Shown: positions 1-8,000 of the stretch, in pieces
Layout: each line of letters starts with the position of its first letter
How positions within the stretch are numbered: the stretch's first letter is position 1
Assembly: GCA_902780505.1 (NCBI GenBank)
Contig: CACZFN010000003.1
Location: 1 to 64,000 of the forward strand
Direction of reading: 5' to 3'
DNA length: 64,000 nt
Source of the DNA: an uncultured Ruminococcus sp.
GTDB lineage: Bacteria; Bacillota; Clostridia; Oscillospirales; Ruminococcaceae
The notes under the pieces: model-generated
Seen by the model: the letters and a program-made list of their open reading frames with translations, nothing else
What the model was told of the DNA's origin: nothing
The model's database searches: none
Translations under genes and position numbers: made by a program

Positions 1-39
1 GTCATGTAGGATCACCGCCTTTAATATGTTGTTGATACT

Positions 40-68
40 ATTATACCATATCATGGCGGGTTAATCAA
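40..68 (-). promoter_or_regulatory. Promoter of a divergent gene that leaves the window
   Basis: On the minus strand a TTGATT box (63-68) and a TATAAT box (40-45) are 17 nt apart. They are followed by an AAGGCGGTGAT-type ribosome site and an ATG at bases 5-3. The gene itself lies outside the window to the left. A complete promoter here, directly next to a truncated kinase gene, marks a rearrangement junction. Confidence 0.7.
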
Positions 69-124
69 GTAAATATACGGAATTTTGAGGGAGAACCTTT
101 GAAAGCAACGGTGATCCGCAGGAA

Positions 125-1177
125 ATGCCAAATCACCTTGACCGCCCCGAGATCAGGTCGGCTATCGAAAAAGGAACGGGTACAGACACGCGGTTTTCCG
201 ACACCATAGGAACAGAGGACTATTACTATGCCCTGCGCCTCAGTGACGGAAATATACTCAGAGTGTCCATTCAGGCGGATTCGATATTTTCGCTGTTTGA
301 GCGTTCCCTTGTTATAATACTTATCATCGTGTTGGGCATCGTTGTTGTTTCTCTGCTCGTTTCCGTAAAGCTGACAAACAATCTGATAGCGCCCTTTCGC
401 AGGATACCTAAGCTTATCCGGACAAATGCTCCGCCCGAAGAAAGCGGTTTATACCCCGAAGTGATACCGCTTGTGGAGGAGATACAAAGTGCCAGAAATG
501 CACAGAGCGAAATGCGGCAGGAGTTTACTGCAAATGTTTCTCACGAGCTGAAAACACCGCTGACCTCTATTTCGGGCTATGCAGAGCTGATCGAATCGGG
601 AATGGCGCAGGGTGAGGACAGCGTAAAATTTGCAGGAAAGATCAGAAAAGAGTCTGACCGTATGCTTGTACTTATCGGCGATATACTTCGGCTTTCCGAA
701 CTTGACAGCATCGGTGACACGCCCCTTGATGACGAGGTAGACCTGAAAGCCGTTGCTGAGGATTGCAAAGAAAGGCTCTCACAGCAGGCGCAAAAGCGTG
801 GTATCAGGATAACTGTCAGCGGAGAAAGCTCGGTCATCACCGGCAGCAGGACGGAGATCGGTGAGCTTGTCTACAACCTTGTGGACAATGCGATAAAATA
901 TAACCGTGAAAACGGCAATATCGAAATAAAGACCGCTGACAAAATGCTGACCGTGACCGACACGGGGCTTGGCATACCGCAGGAGAGTATCCCCCGGATA
1001 TTCGAGCGCTTTTACCGAATTGATAAAAGCCGCAGCCGTGCAAAGGGCGGCACAGGGCTTGGGCTGTCAATAGTCAAGCATATCGCAGAGCGTCACGGGG
1101 CAAAGATAGATGTGGAAAGCACAGTGGGTGTCGGAACAAGCATCACTGTCAGATTTCAGATAAGGAGAATAAAATGA
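125..1177 (+). CDS. PhoR-type sensor histidine kinase, 5'-truncated
   Basis: Membrane histidine kinase of the PhoR type, which autophosphorylates and passes phosphate to a response regulator. Visible parts are the tail of an extracytoplasmic sensor (about residues 1-60), one membrane segment (about 61-83), HisKA with NVSHELKTPL (His140), an N box (NLVDNAIKYN), G1 (DTGLGIP) and G2 (GGTGLGLSIVKH). The usual first membrane helix and most of the sensor are missing. The reading frame stays open upstream only to a TGA at 86-88, and codons from about 101 (ESNGDPQE) still look like kinase sequence, so the gene was cut near base 90. The ATG at 125 has only a poor ribosome site. The TGA overlaps the start of the Na/Pi symporter (ATGA), which fits phosphate-related function. 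It is probably a remnant that is non-functional or constitutive. No response regulator gene is in view. Confidence 0.8.
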   Translation: MPNHLDRPEIRSAIEKGTGTDTRFSDTIGTEDYYYALRLSDGNILRVSIQADSIFSLFERSLVIILIIVLGIVVVSLLVSVKLTNNLIAPFRRIPKLIRTNAPPEESGLYPEVIPLVEEIQSARNAQSEMRQEFTANVSHELKTPLTSISGYAELIESGMAQGEDSVKFAGKIRKESDRMLVLIGDILRLSELDSIGDTPLDDEVDLKAVAEDCKERLSQQAQKRGIRITVSGESSVITGSRTEIGELVYNLVDNAIKYNRENGNIEIKTADKMLTVTDTGLGIPQESIPRIFERFYRIDKSRSRAKGGTGLGLSIVKHIAERHGAKIDVESTVGVGTSITVRFQIRRIK

Positions 1178-2928
1178 ATATCTTTTCAATATGCACCCTA
1201 TGCGGAGGACTTGCTTTCTTCCTGTTCGGTATGCACGTTATGTCACAGAGTTTGGAGAAGATCGCAGGCGGCAAGCTGGAATCGACTCTCAAAAAAATGA
1301 CCTCCAATCCCTTCAAGAGCCTTGCCCTCGGTGCAGGGATCACCATTGCTGTTCAGTCCTCGTCAGCTATGACGGTCATGCTCGTCGGACTTGTCAATTC
1401 GGGTATCATGCAGCTTGAACAGACCGTCGGCGTTATCATGGGTTCAAACATCGGCACAACGCTGACGGCGTGGCTGCTAAGTACAGCCGGTATCAAGAGC
1501 GATAACATACTTATCTCAATGCTCAAGCCCGAAAACTTTGCCCCGATAATTGCCCTGATCGGCATTATCATGATAATGATGAGCAAAAAGAAAAAGCGTC
1601 AGGACGTAGGCACTATCATGGTGGGCTTTGCGGTGCTGATGTTCGGTATGGAGCTGATGAAAAACGCTGTATCGCCCCTTGCAGAAATGGAAGGCTTCAG
1701 CAAACTGCTTGTAGCATTCAAAAATCCGCTTCTCAGCGTTCTTTTCGGCGCTGTGTTTACAGGTGTGATCCAGTCCTCGGCTGCATCTGTTGGCATCTTG
1801 CAGGCACTTTCCCTTACAGGTACTATCTCCTACAGAATGGCTATCCCGATCATCATGGGACAGAACATCGGCACCTGTGTGACAGCTCTGCTTTCGTCGA
1901 TCGGTGTCAACAAAAACGCAAAGCGTGTAACTGTGGTGCATATGTCATTCAATATCATAGGCACTGTTGTTTGCCTTGCTGTATTCTACGGGCTTGATGC
2001 GGTCATTCATTTCAGCTTTGTGGATAAGTCCATAGGTGCGGTAGAAATAGCCGCTGTTCACTCCATTTTCAATATCGTCACTACACTTATACTTCTGCCG
2101 TTCTCCTCTCAGCTTGTAAAACTCGCCAAAAAGCTGATACCCGATTCCAAAGAAGCCGAAGTGTCTGTCATGCTTGACAAACGCCTTATCGCAACACCTC
2201 CTCTTGCTGTTTCACAGTGCAGAGAAAAGACGGTGGAAATGGCACAGGGTGCAAAGGAAGCACTCCACGAAGCACTTCGGACAATGTTTGATTATTCGGA
2301 CAAGGCTGCTATCAAGGTCGAAGAAAAGGAACAGCTTCTTGATGAAATGGAAGACCAGCTCTCCACCTTCCTGCTTGAATTATCCGCAGTCAGCCTGACC
2401 GACGAGGACAGCCGTACCGTCACCGAACTTCTTCACACGATAAGCGACTTTGAACGTATCAGCGACCATGCTATCAATATTATAGGTATTACACAGGAAA
2501 TGGAACGTGACAGCCGCAGCTTTTCAGAAGGCGCAAAGGCGGATTTCTCAACACTTTTTGCCGCACTGACAGAGATTTCCGGCCTTACAGTCAAGGCGTT
2601 TGAGAATAATGATACCGAACTCGCAATGAATATCGAACCGCTGGAGGAGGTCATTGACGACCTGACCGCTGAGATCAGGGATAAGCATATCGACAGACTT
2701 CGTAAAGGTGAATGCAGCCCCGAACTTGGTGTTTATCTGTCCGACCTGCTCATAAACTGTGAGAGAGTGTCCGACCATTGCTCCAATATCGCAGTGTCTA
2801 TCATACAGATCTCAAAATCAAGTATGAACAGCCATGATTACCTTCACGGGCTGAAAGCAGAACGCTCTCCGAGGTTTTTGGAAAGCTATTCTGCATACGG
2901 TCAGAAGTACAGACTGTCAGCCGAATAA
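1174..2928 (+). CDS. Na+/phosphate cotransporter family protein with PhoU domain
   Basis: Sodium-dependent inorganic phosphate transporter of the NptA/YjbB class in the cytoplasmic membrane. Two inverted Na/Pi cotransport repeats are visible, each with the QSS signature: QSSSAMTVMLVGLVNSG (about residues 50-66) and QSSAASVGILQALSLTG (about 200-216), each followed by a GxNIGT motif. About eight hydrophobic segments fill residues 1-315. A helical PhoU-like domain with ISDFERISDHAINI and INCERVSDHCSNI (about 350-550) forms the cytoplasmic C-terminus. The length of 584 aa is normal for the family. The ATG overlaps the kinase stop and has an AAGGAG site 5-6 nt upstream. Pairing with a PhoR-type kinase points to phosphate homeostasis. 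Confidence 0.93.
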   Translation: MNIFSICTLCGGLAFFLFGMHVMSQSLEKIAGGKLESTLKKMTSNPFKSLALGAGITIAVQSSSAMTVMLVGLVNSGIMQLEQTVGVIMGSNIGTTLTAWLLSTAGIKSDNILISMLKPENFAPIIALIGIIMIMMSKKKKRQDVGTIMVGFAVLMFGMELMKNAVSPLAEMEGFSKLLVAFKNPLLSVLFGAVFTGVIQSSAASVGILQALSLTGTISYRMAIPIIMGQNIGTCVTALLSSIGVNKNAKRVTVVHMSFNIIGTVVCLAVFYGLDAVIHFSFVDKSIGAVEIAAVHSIFNIVTTLILLPFSSQLVKLAKKLIPDSKEAEVSVMLDKRLIATPPLAVSQCREKTVEMAQGAKEALHEALRTMFDYSDKAAIKVEEKEQLLDEMEDQLSTFLLELSAVSLTDEDSRTVTELLHTISDFERISDHAINIIGITQEMERDSRSFSEGAKADFSTLFAALTEISGLTVKAFENNDTELAMNIEPLEEVIDDLTAEIRDKHIDRLRKGECSPELGVYLSDLLINCERVSDHCSNIAVSIIQISKSSMNSHDYLHGLKAERSPRFLESYSAYGQKYRLSAE

Positions 2929-2960
2929 TAATGCTTTATACCGCTGTTATCAGCCACAGA

Positions 2961-3146
2961 TCAGTGTTCCTTGCAGGTAAGAAAGCCAAGGTGCAGCCCG
3001 TCAACTGTGAGCATACGCTTATCCTTGTTTAAGCCCTTAATGCCTATCCAGTATTTTGTCAGCTTGTCATTTTTGTTGCGGTATTCTATCGTCAGCCACT
3101 TGCCTTCGTGCAGGGCTTTGAATATTTCACGGCATATGCTTGTCAA
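2961..3146 (-). CDS. Small WYL-like protein or orphan N-terminal domain
   Basis: A 61-aa ORF, best started at a TTG with GGAGG 8 nt upstream. An alternative GTG at 3155 lies on top of that ribosome site. The sequence EIFKALHEGKWLTIEYRN...TKYWIGIKGL...LTVDGLHL resembles the WYL-like beta-barrel found at the N-terminus of large clostridial helicase/ATPase proteins. Here it stops at TGA right after the barrel, and no helicase follows on the minus strand. It begins 16 nt after the AAA_13 gene ends and is probably co-transcribed with it. It could be a stand-alone nucleic-acid or ligand-binding domain, or the stump of a deleted defence gene. The family call is from memory of similar sequences and is moderate at best. 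Confidence 0.55.
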   Translation of the reverse strand: MTSICREIFKALHEGKWLTIEYRNKNDKLTKYWIGIKGLNKDKRMLTVDGLHLGFLTCKEH

Positions 3147-3162
3147 TGGGGGCACCTCCTTT

Positions 3163-4956
3163 TTATATTGTATTTATAATTGATGTACAAGCATTTTGCT
3201 TTATAAGGCTGAATTTTGATATGCAGTCATTATATCCGTTGAGGGAAACTGATAGTTCGTTATATCGCTGCTTGTCATGTGTCAGGAAGAATAACTGAGT
3301 GATCTTACTATTGTTTTCAGTACATGATAATACAAGCTTTTGTATCAGCGCTTTTACAATATCGGCAGCCTCGCTGTCAAGCCCTGTAAATGCATCATCG
3401 ATCACAAGTATTTTATCATTGTCACCTGCATTTGAAAGTGTATAGAAATACAAAAACGCAAGAAAGCGCTGCTCACCTTCGCTAAGAGCTGTAACGTTTT
3501 CTCCGTTGCTGCGAATGACCTCATATGCGTGGTCTATATGTGTGCTTTGGCGAAGCATAAAGTCGTTAAAGCCTGCATTGTTCAATAGCTCGTTTATTTG
3601 CAGCACGGCAGTTTTGGTATCGCAAATACTGTTACTAAGCTCCGTTATCTGTTGAGCTGTTATATCTGCATTTTTGTTACAGCTTTGTATTTTTTGAGTA
3701 AGCTCATCAGCTTGCAGCTGAAGCTCGGCCTGTTGTTTTTTAAAGCGAATAATATCAGCCTGGAGCATAAAGGAAATATGCTCAAGCACATATCCTTTGC
3801 AGTCATTCTGGCATTTCTTTCTGTTTGATACGATACTGTTTTTACTGTTGATTATTTTGTTTATCGCAAAAACATCATCATTTATCTGTTCCATTATCGG
3901 GCAGGTAAAATCAAGCACTACTGATATAGAGGGCGTATCAAGCTTTTTCTTTATCAATTCAAGGTTGTATTTTATTATTTGTTTTAATTGTTTCATATGA
4001 GAGATATATTCATTCTCATTCACAGCATTATAGCCCGACTTTAGATTATCTTGCAGTGGGATATACATTGAATTGGCAGTATTACGATATTCCTCATAGA
4101 ATGCTTTTAGTCTTTCTATATCATCAAGATATTCTCTGTCAAAGCATTCGGAGAGCTTGCTTTCAAAATCATCGGGCAGACGCTGCTGGCAGTATGGACA
4201 GGTACCATTAGCAGAATGAGAAAACATATTGTGCCCGCTTTTTACCCAATCAACAGCGCCGAGCTTTTTCATAAATTCAGAAAAAGCCGAATCAGAACTG
4301 CTGATAATAGGCTTTGACATTAGCTCTTTTGCTTTTAGTGCATCAAGACAATTTGTCATAGGGATATTTTTATACAAAGGATAAACACTGTCATCAGAAA
4401 GGAATGCACTGTTATATAGTGATTCAAGCTCCTCAATGTTGTGATATACAGGCGTTGTCTGAAATACTGATGTGAACAGCTTTTGCTTTGTCTTGTTGCC
4501 GCCAAGTGCCTTGTCAAAGGTTTTTCTGATCTGCTTTGTTTCGTTCCAGCAGGTTTCCTGCAAGCCCTTGGAAATATCTACAGCTCTTTGCTCGGTATCT
4601 GCAAGCTTAGTTTGATACATAACAGACTGTGTGGACAAGTCTTCATATTGCTGTTTTAAGTAAGCTATTTTTTTCTGAACATCTATATTTTGTTCGCTTA
4701 CAGTGACCACACCGGGCATTGAGCTATACTGCTCAATATTTCTTTTCACAAAGTGATCGTCAAAAGTCATTATATCAGCATTTTTATGTGTTTCCGATAT
4801 TGACACGGCCATCATATCACGAAAGCACTTTGCAATAGTTGACTTGCCTGTTCCGTTTCTGCCGAAGAACAGATTTATCTTATTTGGAGTAAGGCTGTCT
4901 GTTGAAAACACCTCATTTGGCAGCTTAATAAAGCTTATACGGTTATCAGAACTCAT
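3163..4956 (-). CDS. AAA_13 family ATPase, RloC/PrrC-like (COG4694)
   Basis: 597-aa SMC/ABC-type ATPase. Walker A is FFGRNGTGKSTIAK near the N-terminus. The ABC signature is ALSEGEQRFLAFL and Walker B is ILVIDDAFTGLDSE near the C-terminus. A long helical, coiled-coil-prone middle carries a CPYC motif (in NGTCPYCQQRL) that fits a RloC-type zinc hook. This architecture belongs to the AAA_13/COG4694 group, whose known members PrrC and RloC cut the wobble position of tRNAs to block phage. I cannot identify the anticodon-nuclease residues in the C-terminal 60 aa, so tRNase activity is inference. The start chosen has TCAGGAGG 7-8 nt upstream; a longer frame to 5022 has no ribosome site and overlaps the promoter. 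It has its own promoter downstream of the helicase terminator. Confidence 0.82.
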   Translation of the reverse strand: MSSDNRISFIKLPNEVFSTDSLTPNKINLFFGRNGTGKSTIAKCFRDMMAVSISETHKNADIMTFDDHFVKRNIEQYSSMPGVVTVSEQNIDVQKKIAYLKQQYEDLSTQSVMYQTKLADTEQRAVDISKGLQETCWNETKQIRKTFDKALGGNKTKQKLFTSVFQTTPVYHNIEELESLYNSAFLSDDSVYPLYKNIPMTNCLDALKAKELMSKPIISSSDSAFSEFMKKLGAVDWVKSGHNMFSHSANGTCPYCQQRLPDDFESKLSECFDREYLDDIERLKAFYEEYRNTANSMYIPLQDNLKSGYNAVNENEYISHMKQLKQIIKYNLELIKKKLDTPSISVVLDFTCPIMEQINDDVFAINKIINSKNSIVSNRKKCQNDCKGYVLEHISFMLQADIIRFKKQQAELQLQADELTQKIQSCNKNADITAQQITELSNSICDTKTAVLQINELLNNAGFNDFMLRQSTHIDHAYEVIRSNGENVTALSEGEQRFLAFLYFYTLSNAGDNDKILVIDDAFTGLDSEAADIVKALIQKLVLSCTENNSKITQLFFLTHDKQRYNELSVSLNGYNDCISKFSLIKQNACTSIINTI

Positions 4957-4993
4957 TTGTACACCTCCTGAATTATCTGTTTTAGCTGTAAAT

Positions 4994-5022
4994 ATTATAT
5001 CATAGTGCCAATAAAAATGCAA
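4994..5022 (-). promoter_or_regulatory. Promoter of the AAA_13 ATPase gene
   Basis: TTGCAT (5017-5022), 17-nt spacer and TATAAT (4994-4999) on the minus strand, 38 nt before the chosen start codon. Its -35 box abuts the hairpin that ends the upstream helicase gene. Confidence 0.7.
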
Positions 5023-5024
5023 CA

Positions 5025-5044
5025 GGCGGGGATAACGCCCCGCC
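5025..5044 (-). terminator. Probable terminator of the DUF4011 helicase gene
   Basis: Perfect 7-bp GGCGGGG/CCCCGCC arms with a 6-nt loop lie about 45 nt after the helicase stop. On the minus strand the hairpin is followed by TGTTGCATTTTTA, a modest U-rich tract. Confidence 0.65.
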
Positions 5045-5086
5045 CGGCAGTTATTATATGATCCTTAGATAAACCTTCTTCATTCA

Positions 5087-8000
5087 TCAACTGATGATCA
5101 TTACCATTCCGTCTTTGATCACCGCAAGCCCTTTTTCTTGAGCCGATCTGGCGGCCATCATTACACGTTCTTCTACAGCGGATACTCTTGAATAGCCGAA
5201 TATCCTTGCTACTGCGAGTATCAGGTCGCTTTGCGGCAGACTTATCTGTGCTTTTAATACATATATCACGGCAGCACATATTTCCTCTAAACATATATCT
5301 TCTATCTTACGCTTGCTGTCGCTGCTGCCGGAACGGAAATCGCAGTATTCTTCAGGTGTCTGGTCTATCCTCCAGATAAAGCTGCCATTATCTGTAGTCT
5401 TGTGTTCTATTACGGTGAATGCTCTGTCTATCACAGATAGAATAAGCTTGCTTTTTCGTGTTATGCCCCAGGCAGACAATACCTTCTTTATCAAAGCATT
5501 TCGGCTCACGGGAGCTTCCGCTTCAATAACCTTTCGTATTGCAGAGATGACCTTGCCTATGTTGCTTTCATCCGTAAAATCATCAGGCTGACCAAAGATC
5601 GGCAAAACACACGGCGTGAATGCGGGTATCTGTAACTCATCACCTGCTGTTTGTTCGGTCTCAAATTCTGATACATCATAAGCAGGTCTTGTATGTTCAT
5701 CTTCTTCGGTATGCTCTGACTTTGCCTGCTTTGCAAGCTTGAACTGCTCCTCTATTTTTGCTAAAACACTTGCAGGATTGTCGAACCAGTCAAGTATATG
5801 AACATTCATAACGCTCCAACCAAGCCCTTTGAGAACACCGGGTTGAGTTATTCTCATATCATCGACCGAAGAACCCGAAAACCTTGTGAAACTATCAAGA
5901 ATAATACCAAGTATAAACTCGCCGTTGCTTTCATTGTCAGATATCGCTATATCCACCTTGAAGCCCGAGCAACCTATCTCGCATTTTGCATCATAACCAC
6001 GTTTTATCAGTTCATCAGCGATTATGCCTGCAAGCTCATCATGCTCATAAACCAGATCGTTTGAGTTTCTTGCAAGCGCCTGCGTTCCTCTTTCTGCAAA
6101 TTCAAGAAAGCTTTTAAGCTCTGCAACACCGGCAGCTCGTGTACGTGTCAGGTCTATTTGGTCAGGTCTGAGTACAGAATAAACTATCATTTCCTGCCTT
6201 GCACGGGATACGGCAACATTGAGCCTTCGCCAGCCGCCGTCCTGGTTGATAGGGCCGAAGTTCATAGATACCTTTCCGTTTTGATCTGGCCCGTAGCCTA
6301 TGCTGAAAAGAATAACATCACGTTCATCGCCCTGAACATTTTCAAGGTTTTTGATGAATATGGGCTCATACATTTTATCAGCCCATTCTTCAAGCTTGGG
6401 GTTCTTAACAAAGCTTTCAGAAAGCAGATCGTCTATCAGGTTTTGCTGTACAGAGCTGAATGTGACAACACCTATAGACAGCCTCCTGAGCTTTTCGTCA
6501 GACAGCCTGCGAACTATTTCTGAAACTACAGCTTCTGCCTCGGCAAGGTTCTGGCGGGTGCGGCTCTTATCATAAAAACCGTTGACCTGTACTCTCGTGA
6601 CCTTTTTTATCCTGTCATCAGGTGACGGGAAGGTCAGCAGCTTGTTTTCATAGAATCTTGCATTACTGAAAGCTATAAGGCTTTCGTGCCTTGAACGGTA
6701 ATGCCATAGCAGATGCTTTTGCGGCATAGACAGCGCAAGGCAGTCATCAAGTACACTTTCAAGATCTTCCTTATCAAAGTTTTCTTCATCTGTGTTTTGT
6801 GCGGTGAAGAAGGAGGTCGGCGGGAGCTGCTTCGGGTCACCGACTACAACAACGCTCTCACCTCTTGCAATAGCGCCTACTGCTTCGCTTGTCGGCATCT
6901 GTGATGCCTCATCAAATATTACAATATCAAATTTCGGGAAACCGGGATCGATATATTGTGCTACCGATATCGGGCTCATAAGCATACAAGGGCATATTCG
7001 TCTGAGCAGCGTAGGTATGCTGTCAAATAGAGACCTGATAGAGAGCATTCGTCCGCCGCTTTTTATTGCTCGCTGAAGTATAGAAAGCTCTGAATTGCCT
7101 TGACGCAGCCCGTCCGACGAAGTCGGGATCTTAGCGCTGAGCTTTGATATAAGCTCTTGTACGGTAAGCTTTCTGAATCGCTCTGTCAGTTCTTTGTATT
7201 GCTTGATCGACTCATCAAACTGCGCTCCCTGGAAAGAGGACAGTCTTTTATCTTCAGACATAGCAAGCCTTGCTGCTGCCATTGATACAGAGCATTCAAA
7301 TGCGTTTTTCATAGTATCTTCATCTACAGCACCGCATCTGTACATATCAGTCATATTACCGAGCGATAAGCTGTCAAGCTCACAAAGCAGGTTTTCAAGA
7401 ACTACTCTTTCACGCAGGTGGTCTGCATTGTCTGTAAAGCCTTTAGAAAGTTCTTTTAATGCTTCAAAGCTGTCATCAGCTTTTTGCACATAAGCCATAT
7501 CGACAGAAAAACGATCATTCACATTTTTTATACTGTCGCAAAGCACTTTGTAGTCTTTTATTGCCTCCTGTGCGCTACCGAGGTGTGTATCGGCGCTGCG
7601 GACAGCATTTGTGACAGCGTCGTCATTAAGCATAACGATCAGATCTCGCATTTTGGCTGTATTATCTATGCAAACCGCCAAATGATCAAGATCTGTATCC
7701 TCACCCTGCCATACTTTGCCTAAGAACGGGGCAAATCTTGTTTCAAGTTCGTCTGTCAGACCTTTGAGCTTTTGGTATTGCTCGACCTTTTCGCAAATAT
7801 CAATGAAGTTGTCATGGCTTACACTTTCCGCAGATCTGGAATATGCTCTTAGTGTTCTTAATAGTCGTTTTCTTCCGAATGCTCTTGAAAGAAACCATTT
7901 TTGCTCATTTGTTTTCCATTCGAGCTTTAGGCTGTTTATATCATATGTCAATAGGCTTTCATCAAAGCCGGTGAGAAGTGTGACTTTGAGCTCATGCATT

